Part shown: one piece after another, positions 1 through 8,133 of the stretch
Numbering within the stretch: position 1 is the first letter of the stretch
Layout: each line of letters starts with the position of its first letter
Assembly: GCF_042646125.1 (NCBI RefSeq)
Contig: NZ_JBHRSW010000004.1
Location: 1-64,000, forward strand
Direction of reading: 5' to 3'
Length of the DNA stretch: 64,000 nt
Source: Glaciecola flavus
GTDB lineage: Bacteria > Pseudomonadota > Gammaproteobacteria > Enterobacterales > Alteromonadaceae
Program-made: the position numbers and the translations under genes
The notes under the pieces: generated by a model
Databases searched by the model: none
What the model was told of the DNA's origin: nothing
The model's input: the letters and a program-made list of their open reading frames with translations, nothing else

Positions 1-105
1 CTGATTCTGCACAATCCCTGAGACTATACTATTGCCTAAGGCGTTTCCAAAGCTATCGGTCGATAGCTTCTCTCGTACAGCATTACCGGATATCAATCCG
101 AAAAC
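1..105 (-). pseudogene. Left-edge orphan Rhs tip (start of a second displaced toxin cassette)
   Basis: An open minus-strand frame begins right after a TAA (106-108) and runs off the left edge. It encodes STDSFGNALGNSIVSGIVQN, which matches the pre-toxin motif of the giant Rhs gene (TDSFGNALGNSIVG, near 10,953-10,995) and of the 558-1799 cassette. No convincing start codon or Shine-Dalgarno is seen, and its first bases overlap the end of the preceding immunity-like gene. This is what a silent, displaced C-terminal toxin cassette looks like; the toxin itself lies outside the window. I infer the cassette identity from the shared motif only. Confidence 0.6.
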
Positions 106-557
106 TTAGCGGCGAACCTTAAAAATAAAGCACAAATGGCAATATCTTGACTCATCTCATTTTCATTGAAATTAATCAATAACCACTGTTCAAATTTAAC
201 TAATCTAAGGTTCACTAGCACTTCTTTTAACCATTCAAAAATGCCGAATGACGCCAAGTTAGCTTTAGCTGTTCCATTGATCAAAACTTGGTTATCTGTC
301 GTTAATTTCAGGTCTCCTATAGGCAGACCTTCCCATCCATAAGAGTCGGATTTTTTGATCATATGATCTCTGTGCCAAAAATATCCGGCCACACCTACAA
401 CAGCCAACAACTCACCTTTTTCATAGATTTCATACATGGAAGTATTTTCATTGCTGCAAAGGACTTTAAACTCAAGATTCAAGTCACTTTCAAGTAAATA
501 CTCAATCTTAAAATTCTTATAACTTTGAGAGTTTAATTTTACTTTTATGAATGCCAT
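93..557 (-). CDS. Putative immunity protein of orphan toxin tip 1
   Basis: This encodes 154 residues, predicted cytosolic, with no signal peptide or membrane segment and no family I recognise. The start ATG directly abuts the TAA of the upstream orphan toxin-tip gene, and an AGGAG Shine-Dalgarno lies inside the last codons of that gene, so the two are translationally coupled. Position immediately downstream of a polymorphic-toxin C-terminus is the standard place for its immunity gene. The coding sequence is more AT-rich than the conserved pre-toxin module next to it, typical of toxin-immunity cassettes that move horizontally. The immunity role is inferred from position alone. Confidence 0.6.
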   Translation of the reverse strand: MAFIKVKLNSQSYKNFKIEYLLESDLNLEFKVLCSNENTSMYEIYEKGELLAVVGVAGYFWHRDHMIKKSDSYGWEGLPIGDLKLTTDNQVLINGTAKANLASFGIFEWLKEVLVNLRLVKFEQWLLINFNENEMSQDIAICALFLRFAAKFSD

Positions 558-1799
558 TTACTTACTCCTGAATTCCAAAGACACAGTTGGAGTCCATCCA
601 AAAGTAAATCTTTCAACTGCATCAGGCAACTCAAACTTGATATTAAGAGAGGCTCTATTCTCAAGAGTCGTAAGGTTTCGCCTTAAGCCGAAGGTTGCTT
701 CTGAATCGATAAAACCTACCCGTCTAGAAAGACCGGAAGTATCTAATTTAAAGCTGTCAAACTCCTGAACAAAATCAAGTCTAGGATTAAAACCATCAGT
801 ACCAAAAGTATCTACAACAAATCGAGTAGCGACATTAGTTTTAAGAGGTTGCAACAAGTTTGAATTACTAGCAATCTTGTTTTCGAACAACCGTCCTTTA
901 TGCGATACGCCTGCGATATCTGTTCCAGCAAACGCTTTCACCTCAAAATTTTCGCTGTTTTTAAACCCGACTGCCAACCTCACGTCTGCTCCATTAGCAA
1001 CCATTTTACCGGCTTCAATACCTACTTCTACTCCATTTCCAACAGCTTCGTAGGTTTCAAGGACAAATTCGGAAAAATCAACGCCGTTGTCAAAAGCAAA
1101 ACGTTCAAAAGAATTCAAATCGCCATAAAACTGGTCAAACTTAGCTTGTCGATTTTGTCTGAACTCTGTATACCCTGCTGTTTTTGCCGTAAAGCTTGCA
1201 TTGACATCCACGCCAGAGGCACCTATCGCCGCAAAAGTATTGTCTGCTGCTATCGCACCACGTTCATACCGAGCCGCACGTGCTGCATTGAGTTGACTTC
1301 TGCTTATGGCCGCTGTTTGACGGTTTTCATACGCTGTACTTACTAAGTTACTGACGCCTTGATACACCGTATTGGCATGGGCGAGCGAACTCGAAATACG
1401 TGCCGTATCACGGTTGATACTGGCCAGAGCTGATGCTTCATAACTGGCATCTTGCTGGGCTCGTCTTGTGGCCACAAGGCCTGTCAGATTTTCTGCCGCT
1501 TGATCAGCCGCTATATCTGTCGCTTTCTGTACAGCGTCATTAACTACCTTATTCGTGCTGCTGTTTAAATTTTTATTCAGCTTGGCCGTATTATCAGCCA
1601 GTAATGCAGCACCGAACGTTTCTAGATTTGCTTGCTCTTCAACTGATACCGTTGGACGCTGACTTAAATGCCCAACAATACTATTCCCTAAAGCGTTCCC
1701 AAACGCATCAGCGGATGTGTTAGTCCCGACATGCATCCTACACGTAGGTGGCATAATCCCCTTTAGTGGCGCTGGATGTAGAGCAATACGTTGATGCAT
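558..1799 (-). CDS. Orphan Rhs/polymorphic toxin C-terminal tip 1 (unknown toxin domain)
   Basis: The 413-residue product has no Rhs core, signal peptide or secretion domain. Residues about 29-215 are homologous to the pre-toxin module of the giant Rhs protein, from (S/T)D(A/S)FGNALGNSIVG to NASFTAKTAG. The similarity extends to DNA, with 46 identical bases at 1270-1315 and 10564-10609. After ...TEFRQN the sequence diverges completely into a glycine- and beta-rich C-terminus of about 200 residues with no motif I recognise; this would be the toxin domain. The ATG at 1799 and an internal ATG lack well-spaced ribosome sites, so the gene may be silent and act as a donor for tip exchange. It is followed with no gap by a putative immunity gene. 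Confidence 0.65.
   Translation of the reverse strand: MHQRIALHPAPLKGIMPPTCRMHVGTNTSADAFGNALGNSIVGHLSQRPTVSVEEQANLETFGAALLADNTAKLNKNLNSSTNKVVNDAVQKATDIAADQAAENLTGLVATRRAQQDASYEASALASINRDTARISSSLAHANTVYQGVSNLVSTAYENRQTAAISRSQLNAARAARYERGAIAADNTFAAIGASGVDVNASFTAKTAGYTEFRQNRQAKFDQFYGDLNSFERFAFDNGVDFSEFVLETYEAVGNGVEVGIEAGKMVANGADVRLAVGFKNSENFEVKAFAGTDIAGVSHKGRLFENKIASNSNLLQPLKTNVATRFVVDTFGTDGFNPRLDFVQEFDSFKLDTSGLSRRVGFIDSEATFGLRRNLTTLENRASLNIKFELPDAVERFTFGWTPTVSLEFRSK
1270..1315. repeat. Direct repeat copy A (46 bp identical to 10564-10609)
   Basis: These 46 bases are identical, in the same orientation, to 10564-10609. They form the best-conserved core of a longer similar stretch (about 1150-1716 and 10450-10995) encoding the pre-toxin module. 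The offset is 9,294 bp. Recombination between the copies would keep the reading frame and swap the toxin tip. Confidence 0.85.
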
Positions 1800-1869
1800 T
1801 CCCCTACTCTACGCGTAAATTCCCCTAGATGCATCTTTTTACGCACACACTCAATGATGATTTTATTTC

Positions 1870-2040
1870 TTAGCCGCTATTCTCGGTGGTGGGTGCTGAA
1901 CAACTGTCCGCGTGTTCGTATTGATGTTCAACGTCGGATGCCACTGAGTGCAATACGACCAGTACAAGCACGGCCTCCCTACGAAGCTGTTTGAGAGCTC
2001 GCAGTCGTTTTTTAAGTCGCTTGCTCGTTTTCTTTGCCAT
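1870..2040 (-). CDS. Small basic hypothetical protein (56 aa)
   Basis: This short frame starts MAKKTSKRLKKRLRALKQLR, a strongly basic, probably helical N-terminus, and ends in an acidic/polar tail. A GAGGA Shine-Dalgarno lies about 9 bases before the ATG at 2040. Its last about 35 bases (1870-1905) are repeated imperfectly at 2131-2166. The N-terminus could bind nucleic acid, but this is only a composition argument. A longer frame on the same strand (to 2261) overlaps it but has no ribosome site and an unlikely composition. Confidence 0.4.
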   Translation of the reverse strand: MAKKTSKRLKKRLRALKQLRREAVLVLVVLHSVASDVEHQYEHADSCSAPTTENSG

Positions 2041-2214
2041 GATGATATGTCCTCTTTGTTTGTTCGAGGGGAGTGTAGTAATTCTATTGTGACGAAGCGG
2101 AACGAGCGCGTGTTTTTTTCGGTCATTTTTTTAGCCGCCTTTCTCGATGGTGGACGCTGCAACTGAGTTAGGCTCACAGATGCAGCGCCCGCGGCTAAGC
2201 AGCAGGGGCGAGCC

Positions 2215-2475
2215 CTACTCCTCGACCTCGCCATAGTGCGCGCGGTAGACATGGTGCGCATCGCAATCAGCGACTAAGCCCATCATGTCCAGTAGTTGAC
2301 GCTCCCACGAACCCGGCCTTCTTGAGCCATCGGCGATGCTGGCGAGTATGTACCCGACCAAGTCTTCCATTGATGTCATAGGATTAGGAGCACCATGGCG
2401 TTTGTGTAACGCAACGATATACTCGAACTCCGCAACTAATGCAGGGGTAAGAATGATGCTATGTGGTTGTTCCAT
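2215..2475 (-). CDS. Hypothetical accessory protein (86 aa)
   Basis: The product starts MEQPHSIILTPALVAEFEYI and has an amphipathic helical pattern with a normal amino-acid mix (MTSMEDLVGYILASIADGSR in the middle). There is no signal peptide or membrane segment. An AGG-type ribosome site lies about 10 bases before the ATG. I do not recognise the family. It lies in the same orientation as the integrase, VapBC and the 56-aa gene, so it may be element cargo. The frame stays open for about 27 codons after the TAG stop. Confidence 0.5.
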   Translation of the reverse strand: MEQPHSIILTPALVAEFEYIVALHKRHGAPNPMTSMEDLVGYILASIADGSRRPGSWERQLLDMMGLVADCDAHHVYRAHYGEVEE

Positions 2476-2531
2476 AATATAAAACCTCGTTGTATACAGC
2501 CTCGACGTGAGTGCTGTTTGCGCTCACTTGG

Positions 2532-2607
2532 TAGCACGGCGCGCAGCACGCGCAAGGGTCACCGCTTTTGTGATGCACTTGCCCTTGCGCGTGTGAGCAC
2601 CGTGCTA
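2532..2607. repeat. Long imperfect inverted repeat (about 26-bp stem)
   Basis: TAGCACGG...CGCGCAAGGG (2532-2558) pairs with CCCTTGCGCG...CCGTGCTA (2582-2607) with a few mismatches and a loop of about 23 bases. No U-run follows, so it is not a standard terminator. It is the first of several hairpins in this non-coding stretch. Confidence 0.7.
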
Positions 2608-2880
2608 TCATGGGAGAGCAGACAGTACTTCCGTTTCCTCTGAAGCGGATACATCCTTGCACCCTGTGCTGATGCCGGACGCTGAGCCGCTGTTATGTAC
2701 CTCCTTACAGCAAGCACGCGCCCCCGTATTGGGGCGCCCGGGCAGGATAGCCCGGCGGGGCAGTGGCCGTGACGTTGGGGGGCTGAAGTGGCATGCAGGG
2801 CGGCGTGTCAACGCCGACCGTAATAAAACGTAAGCCCACCATAAGGCTCGCCACTGGGCAAGGTGCGCGCAGGGCGCTGG

Positions 2881-2926
2881 GCAATAAATGCGGAGGGGGC
2901 ATGGACGCCCCCGACAACCTTATTGC
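2881..2926. repeat. Nested hairpin
   Basis: Outer stem GCAATAA (2881-2887)/TTATTGC (2920-2926) encloses a perfect GGGGGC (2895-2900)/GCCCCC (2907-2912) stem with a 6-base loop. The two arms are symmetrical with unpaired spacers of 7 bases on each side, the geometry of a structured RNA or a folded single-strand site. Confidence 0.6.
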
Positions 2927-3105
2927 ACTACTACGGAGAGATGACGTTTGATAAACAGATGAGGGCTAGCCTGGCGCCTTGGCGTGCGGCGAGGCACGAG
3001 CATGCACGACATGTGACAGGCGGGTGTAAACCTTGTAATACCGTGGTTGATGTTGGTAATGGTGTTAGATTATAGCTGGATATCTACAAGGTAACCGCTC
3101 AGCAC

Positions 3106-3486
3106 CTACCAGATGATATCTACATTATAGTGCGTAAATTGACTATCCCGACTTATCAGGGGCATACCCTCAATCACACTTTGGCTCAATAAAAGCCTAT
3201 CAAAGGGGTCGCCATGATGACGAGGTAAGGTATGCGTAAGGTGTTCGACGGTAATATCCATGATACGCAGACCATTTTCTTGCTGTTGTCGCTTGAGCAT
3301 AACATCCCAAGGTATAGGTAAAGTCAGCTTTCCTAATGATGCTTTGATACTCATCTCCCAAGCACTTGCCATGCTCAGATAGAGCTCATTATCGAGCGAT
3401 TCACAGATAGCTAACGCTCGAGAAGAGAGCTGCTCAGGTGTCGTATTGAGCCAGATAAAAACGTGGGTATCTAAGAGGATATTCAC
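3106..3486 (-). CDS. VapC-like PIN-domain toxin
   Basis: The product is 126 residues, the usual PIN toxin size. Acidic residues expected to bind Mg are visible: LLDTHVFIW (Asp6), WEMSIK (Glu), HGDPFDRLL and SRDSQF (Asp). Known VapC proteins are RNases, often cutting tRNA. The start is GTG and overlaps the TGA of the upstream antitoxin gene in a GTGA junction, the classic antitoxin-first layout. It is probably an addiction or stabilisation module for the integrase-bearing element. The exact RNA target cannot be read from sequence. Confidence 0.85.
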   Translation of the reverse strand: MNILLDTHVFIWLNTTPEQLSSRALAICESLDNELYLSMASAWEMSIKASLGKLTLPIPWDVMLKRQQQENGLRIMDITVEHLTHTLPRHHGDPFDRLLLSQSVIEGMPLISRDSQFTHYNVDIIW

Positions 3487-3728
3487 GTTTTATCTTCACC
3501 TAACCAGTAACTTTCAGGAAGCGGCTCATTAAAGTCTTCGCTCATATAAAATGCCTCTCCTGCATACTGCCCGAAGCGGCGTTTTCGTGATGTTTGGTTG
3601 GGCGCATCAACCACTAATCGCATACTGGGTTTACCCGGGCGAAGTAGCTCTATTTCTTCACCTTTATCAATCAGCTCCGCAAGCTCTTGGAGATGACCCT
3701 CTGCTTCGTGTAATGGAATGCTGCGCAT
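3483..3728 (-). CDS. VapB/Phd-type antitoxin
   Basis: I choose the ATG at 3728, giving 81 residues starting MRSIPLHEAEGHLQELAELI. This places a Phd/YefM-like DNA-binding start at the N-terminus and a GAGG ribosome site just upstream; earlier ATGs in frame run into the integrase gene and have no ribosome site. The C-terminal part, with EAFYMSEDFNEPLPESYW, is the likely toxin-binding tail. It overlaps the PIN toxin gene by 4 bases. A perfect palindrome at 3774-3793 upstream is a likely autoregulatory operator. Confidence 0.8.
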   Translation of the reverse strand: MRSIPLHEAEGHLQELAELIDKGEEIELLRPGKPSMRLVVDAPNQTSRKRRFGQYAGEAFYMSEDFNEPLPESYWLGEDKT

Positions 3729-3773
3729 CGCCTCTACCTCTGTGGTTACATTCATTCGTATTATGCTACATCT

Positions 3774-3793
3774 TGTGTATGTTTTCATACACA
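3774..3793. promoter_or_regulatory. Palindrome, probable VapBC operator
   Basis: TGTGTATG-TTTT-CATACACA is a perfect 8-bp inverted repeat with a 4-base centre, 45 bases upstream of the antitoxin start and inside the 3' part of no gene. Antitoxin-toxin complexes of this type usually bind such palindromes to repress their own operon. It could also act as a weak terminator for another transcript, as the hairpin is short and lacks a GC core. Confidence 0.5.
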
Positions 3794-3810
3794 CTTGAGA
3801 TACCGTTGTA

Positions 3811-4875
3811 TCAGTGAAGTTCATTCTTGTCAGCATGGTCATCCTCTTCATCCACCTCATCATTGCCAAGCAATGCTTGCAAGCGGCGACCTTGCTGCTC
3901 ATTCATCTGCGCTGGGTGCGCCTGTGCATGGACTTTTTTGAGCGTTTTTATCGCCACTTTGGTGTAAATTTGCGTCGTCTCAAGCTTCTCATGCCCGAGC
4001 ATGGCTTGGATATAGCGCACATCCGCGCCGTTCTCTAACATCAAGGTGGCCATGGTGTGGCGAAACAAGTGGCAGCTGCCGCTTTTTTTGATGCCGGCTT
4101 TTATAATATATCTTCGTACGGTACTGGAGAGCCACGCCGGATTAATCGGCTCACCGTACTGACTTAAGAACAAGTGATGGCTATCGGCACGCCGAGCATA
4201 TTCAGGGCGAATGTCGTTGGTGTAGCGTAATATCCAGTAAAGCGCCCGCTCACCAATCGGGATAATGCGGTCTTTTCTGCCCTTGCCTTGACGTACTTGC
4301 ACCACCCTACGCGCCCTATCAATATCATACAGCTGCAGATACACCACTTCCATACGACGGATACCCGTTGAATAGAGCAATTCTAAGATTGCTCTGTCTC
4401 GTATACCAAGCGGCTTACTGGTATTGGGCTGTTGTAATATCTGCTCAGCTTCTTTTTCGCTTAACACCGCTTTCGGTAAGGTATGGATTTGTTTCGGTAA
4501 ATCGATGTCTGCCGCAGGATTGTAGAGGATATAGTTTTCTTTACTCAGCCATTTAAACCATTGGATGAGGGGCGCCACTTTAAACCGCAAGCTATACACA
4601 CTTAAAGGCATGCCATCGGGTTTGCGGTAGAGATACAATGAGCGCTGGTAGCGCTCGATAATCGCTTTCGTAATTTCCGTGGGTCGGCGTAACATCCGCG
4701 TATCACACCACGCAATAAAGTCGCGTATCGCTCGCTCATTGTTCAAGATAGTGCTGTCGGTATAGTGCTTAATTTCCAGCACCTCGATAAAGCGCTGCAT
4801 GAACACGAACAAGCCTTGGGGGTCAGTGGGGTCGCCCACACTTTTTAAGCAGCGCTGGCGTTTGAGTTTGGCCAT
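3811..4875 (-). CDS. Tyrosine recombinase/integrase (XerC/D-like)
   Basis: The product is 354 residues. An N-terminal SAM-like core-binding domain (about 20-120) precedes a catalytic domain with the family residues: Arg in LYSTGIRRMEV, Lys in RQGKGRKDR, HxxR in CHLFRHTMATLM, His in MLGHEKLETT and the nucleophile Tyr in TQIYTKV. It cuts and rejoins DNA at a specific site, here most likely to insert or excise the surrounding element. It starts 3 bases after the stop of the primase-helicase gene, so the two are one operon. The C-terminus has an acidic tail (DEVDEEDDHADK). Confidence 0.9.
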   Translation of the reverse strand: MAKLKRQRCLKSVGDPTDPQGLFVFMQRFIEVLEIKHYTDSTILNNERAIRDFIAWCDTRMLRRPTEITKAIIERYQRSLYLYRKPDGMPLSVYSLRFKVAPLIQWFKWLSKENYILYNPAADIDLPKQIHTLPKAVLSEKEAEQILQQPNTSKPLGIRDRAILELLYSTGIRRMEVVYLQLYDIDRARRVVQVRQGKGRKDRIIPIGERALYWILRYTNDIRPEYARRADSHHLFLSQYGEPINPAWLSSTVRRYIIKAGIKKSGSCHLFRHTMATLMLENGADVRYIQAMLGHEKLETTQIYTKVAIKTLKKVHAQAHPAQMNEQQGRRLQALLGNDEVDEEDDHADKNELH

Positions 4876-4878
4876 GGC

Positions 4879-7800
4879 TTAGTTTCCTAGCGAAGGCGCA
4901 GCAGCAGCTAAGGAAGCAGCACTACTGTTATGGTGTGATGCATGAGTGGCGATGTCGGTATCGGTGATAGGCGTTTTTTCGTTTTCTGCATTATATACTG
5001 TAGAATCGACTGCTCTCCCCTGTGGCGCTTGGGATGGCGCTATTTGAGCACTACCCAACTTAGCCCCCACTTGGGGGCAACCTGCGGCCAACTTACTTGA
5101 GGACTGCCCCAACGTTTGTGCATCGTAGTGTTGACTTGATGAGAGCACAGCGTCATCAATCAGTCCCATCAGGTGCTTACCTTCCTCTTCTGGCTGACCG
5201 TCATACAAGAGCTCATAGTGGATAATCGCCCCACGACCACCGCTATGCGCCAACAGATATTCCATCTCAACCAAGCGCACACAATGCACTTTCAGCTGAT
5301 TATCACTCCACCCCGTGTACTGACGGATGTCTTTGCGCGTAAAGCGGTAGGCTGGCTGTGTGACCGATGGCGCAGTGCAGGCATCGGTGACCATGGCATG
5401 GATGTGCGCCAGCAGCTTGCGCGTTTGTGGTGGCAATTCGTCAAGACTACGGCCAAGTACTTCATGGGCCAAACGATTCGCCATCGCAATATCCTCAGGC
5501 ACGACCTCGATGTATTCGAGTAAGTCCGTACCACTGGCCGTGCTGTGCTCCACGCGTTTAATGGTGCGCTGATGCTGATGCACCAAGGCAATGGTGCGAA
5601 TAAGGGTTAAGTACTTCATGTGGTCACGCCGGGTGCGGGTTTTATCCGACAGGAAGGTCAACTGCTCGGCATAAGGGTTGGCCACTAAGAGCGGCCGGAT
5701 AAGGCGCTGGGCGTTTTGATGCAGCTGTATCACATCTGTTTTGCTTTTCTGCTGCAACAAGCCTTCGAGCGTTTGACTTTGACGCTGCTTGGCATGGATA
5801 GACTCGGTTTGCGCTCTGGATTCATTCACCGATAAGACTAAACAACGATTGAGTAATTCTTCATCAATATCAATGGCCGTGGTGGTCATCATCAGCATCA
5901 CCGGGCCTTCCACTTTGTATTCCTGGGTCTCTAAGTTCCCCGTCGTCGGGTTCTTCCCCGTGGAAGCAATGGAGACTTCCCCTTCCGACTGCAAGAGCTT
6001 TAAGGCATAACTGGCATGCTCCGCCCCTTCCTCTTCCGCAATCGCTAAGATTTTGTGTTTAAGGTTGGTTTCCCCCATGTAGAACAAGGACTGGCCGGTC
6101 ATGGCGGAGTATTTGACCTGCTGCTCGTCTGGGAAGAGCTGTAAGATGGCGTCCATCAGGGAGGATTTACCCGCCGCGCTAGCACTTTGTATCATCACCG
6201 CCAAGGGTTTATCCAGCTTACGCGAGCTGGCCGCCAAGTAGCCCACCAATTTATTGGTGCGCTCCCCCACCACACCGCAGCTGTCTAAATCCGTCAGAAT
6301 GCGATTGAGTAAGTCAGGGGCTTTAAGTAATGCCAAGGCTGCCTCACGCTCAGCTTCACTCATCGGCGCTTGCTCGGTGCTCAACTGCTTTTCTTTAAGT
6401 AAAGCATCTTGCTTGATTTCAAGCGCCAATAACAAGGCGCCAAGGTGCTGCTTGATTAATCCTTCACTCACGCGTAATTCACTACACGCCTGTTTGGCAA
6501 AGGCCTGACGGGCACGGCTGGCATATAAATCGAGGTTATCCACATGGAAGCCCGTGTCGTTTTTCACCAAGAGATTGATTTTTAACTGCTCAGGGTGCGT
6601 GTTATTGGCAAGCCCCCGAATACGCCAGGTCAAGTTATCCAAGGCAAGCAGCAAGTCATGCCCTTGCTCAATAAACTGCAACCCTTCCGCATGGGGCGGT
6701 ACTACTTTGGCTGTTGTAGTATCAGCTTGCTCTACTTGAGAAGCAACTAAGGAAGACGCCTCAGCGCCTTCTGCCAGCACTTCACCTGAGTCCATATCAA
6801 CAAGGCTATCACCAACCGCTTCAATGCTAGCAAGCTCACGCGGTGTATTGGGCGCATGCGTAGTAATATCAGGCCGTACGCCGTTTTTTCCTTGACCATT
6901 GCCCAACCATGCCGCTTGGCGTATCACCAAGCCCAGACTCTTTTGCGCAGGCTGCACGGCCAAGGCATATTCATTGGCATCCATCCCTTTGGGGAATTCA
7001 ATGCGGAAGCAATCAAGCCCTAACGCGGTGAGTTGTTTAGTGAGCTTCTCAGCCGCACCATTGCCTGCACTGTCATTATCATAGGCGATTAAGATGCGTT
7101 TAACCTGACCACTTGCAAACAACGCTTTATGCTCATCCGTACACCCATTCGTCCCATAACTGGCCGTCACATTTCTAAAGCCATTTACCCAGAAGGTCAT
7201 GGCATCTATCAAGCTTTCACACAAGATAATTTCTTCGCAGGCGACTAAGGCAGCAGCATTCCACACACCTTTGTGTGGTCCGGGCAAGTAAGTATGTTGT
7301 GGCGTGCCTTTGCGCAAGCGATTGCCTAAGAGCTTACGCCCATAGATTTCTTGTGCGTTACCGTGCCCATCCATCACCGGCACCACAAGCGAGCCCGTAA
7401 AGTGCTCATGGCCAGATGAGCGGATAAGCCCAATCGATTGTAAACGCGCGCGTATCGCTTTGCCTTCAGCGCGGTTTTTATTCGGTAAACGATAGCCCAG
7501 CGTGCGATTGGCATAGCCCAATTTAAAGGTTTTGATAAGCTCGGGGTTATCCAACCCTCGCTGTTTTAGGTAATCCAGTGCCTCCGGACTCTCCAGCAAA
7601 CACCGATGGTAGTAATCCACCACGCGATTAATCAGCACGACATCATCATGCGTTTCAACGTCATCAGCGGCTAAGAAGGAAGCGACTTTCGGGGTAGTAC
7701 TGCGTTTCACCGGCTTTGCAGGCGTATTATGCTGACCGTCAGAAACAGCAGCTAAGGAAGGATTATCTTGCTGTAAAATCTCCACCGCGTGCCTAAACGA

Positions 7801-8043
7801 GACACCTTGGGTTTTCATCACCCAATCAATCACACTCCCGGCTTCACCGCAGCCAAAGCAGTGGAACAGGTTTTCTGTTGGGGTGATGACGCAACTGGCG
7901 GTATCGTCATCGTGGAAGGGGCATTGAATAACGTAGTCTTTTGCGCCGTGTTTTTTAACCGTACACCCTTGGCTTTCGATTAAGCGCAGTAAATCCACCT
8001 CGCGTTTTATTTTTTCAATCAATGCATCACTTATGCGTGCCAT
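4879..8043 (-). CDS. CHC2 zinc-finger/Toprim primase with P-loop ATPase domain
   Basis: The product is 1,054 residues. A CHC2 zinc ribbon lies at about 41-65 (CPFH...CFGC), a Toprim domain at about 255-345 (CESLIDAM; YDNDSAGNGA), and a P-loop ATPase domain around 615-625 (SASAAGKSS). The C-terminus has a winged-helix-like stretch and a long polar, Ser/Ala-rich tail. Such bifunctional proteins prime and unwind DNA for replication of phage satellites, plasmids and integrative elements. It is too long and too different to be the housekeeping DnaG. It forms an operon with the integrase 3 bases downstream and is divergent from the XRE regulator. Confidence 0.85.
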   Translation of the reverse strand: MARISDALIEKIKREVDLLRLIESQGCTVKKHGAKDYVIQCPFHDDDTASCVITPTENLFHCFGCGEAGSVIDWVMKTQGVSFRHAVEILQQDNPSLAAVSDGQHNTPAKPVKRSTTPKVASFLAADDVETHDDVVLINRVVDYYHRCLLESPEALDYLKQRGLDNPELIKTFKLGYANRTLGYRLPNKNRAEGKAIRARLQSIGLIRSSGHEHFTGSLVVPVMDGHGNAQEIYGRKLLGNRLRKGTPQHTYLPGPHKGVWNAAALVACEEIILCESLIDAMTFWVNGFRNVTASYGTNGCTDEHKALFASGQVKRILIAYDNDSAGNGAAEKLTKQLTALGLDCFRIEFPKGMDANEYALAVQPAQKSLGLVIRQAAWLGNGQGKNGVRPDITTHAPNTPRELASIEAVGDSLVDMDSGEVLAEGAEASSLVASQVEQADTTTAKVVPPHAEGLQFIEQGHDLLLALDNLTWRIRGLANNTHPEQLKINLLVKNDTGFHVDNLDLYASRARQAFAKQACSELRVSEGLIKQHLGALLLALEIKQDALLKEKQLSTEQAPMSEAEREAALALLKAPDLLNRILTDLDSCGVVGERTNKLVGYLAASSRKLDKPLAVMIQSASAAGKSSLMDAILQLFPDEQQVKYSAMTGQSLFYMGETNLKHKILAIAEEEGAEHASYALKLLQSEGEVSIASTGKNPTTGNLETQEYKVEGPVMLMMTTTAIDIDEELLNRCLVLSVNESRAQTESIHAKQRQSQTLEGLLQQKSKTDVIQLHQNAQRLIRPLLVANPYAEQLTFLSDKTRTRRDHMKYLTLIRTIALVHQHQRTIKRVEHSTASGTDLLEYIEVVPEDIAMANRLAHEVLGRSLDELPPQTRKLLAHIHAMVTDACTAPSVTQPAYRFTRKDIRQYTGWSDNQLKVHCVRLVEMEYLLAHSGGRGAIIHYELLYDGQPEEEGKHLMGLIDDAVLSSSQHYDAQTLGQSSSKLAAGCPQVGAKLGSAQIAPSQAPQGRAVDSTVYNAENEKTPITDTDIATHASHHNSSAASLAAAAPSLGN

Positions 8044-8064
8044 ACTAAAAATCCGTCAAGTAGC

Positions 8065-8093
8065 TTGAACTGTTTATTTTAGAACATTATACT
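8065..8093 (+). promoter_or_regulatory. Sigma70-type promoter for the XRE-nfi operon
   Basis: TTGAAC (8065-8070), a 17-base spacer and TATACT (8088-8093) lie 41 bases before the XRE start. The region also carries AACTGTT...AACAGTT arms (about 8068-8115), a likely operator through which the XRE protein could control itself and the divergent primase-integrase operon. Confidence 0.6.
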
Positions 8094-8133
8094 GTACCAA
8101 TGTCAACAGTTAAAGTTACCTAGGGGGTACACT

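Larger units (their letters stand above)
2476..3105. other. GC-rich non-coding region with many hairpins
   Basis: No credible gene is seen in about 630 bases; open frames here lack ribosome sites and have biased composition. The stretch is clearly more GC-rich than its surroundings. Hairpins: long imperfect inverted repeat 2532-2558/2582-2607; GCGCCCC/GGGGCGC at 2718-2737; CCGGGC/GCCCGG at 2738-2755; CGGCG/CGCCG at 2801-2816; nested stems GCAATAA/TTATTGC (2881-2887/2920-2926) around GGGGGC/GCCCCC (2895-2900/2907-2912). It could be a replication or transfer origin of the element or a structured RNA; neither is shown. Confidence 0.55.

Noticed and set aside
1720..1835. Repeated TTCCCCTA motifs and GATGCAT palindromic pieces as an att site
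   Set aside because: Three short similar pieces are visible, but no matching copy was found at the other side of the element, so no att call is made.
1863..2261. 132-codon minus-strand open frame
   Set aside because: Arg/Pro-rich odd composition, no ribosome site, and it overlaps both the 56-aa and 86-aa genes that have better starts.
2608..3075. Several 60-70 codon frames on both strands
   Set aside because: They lie in the GC-rich hairpin block, are biased in composition and lack ribosome sites.
3729..3902. Longer VapB start giving 139 residues
   Set aside because: It would overlap the end of the integrase gene and add residues unlike the family; the ATG at 3728 has a ribosome site.
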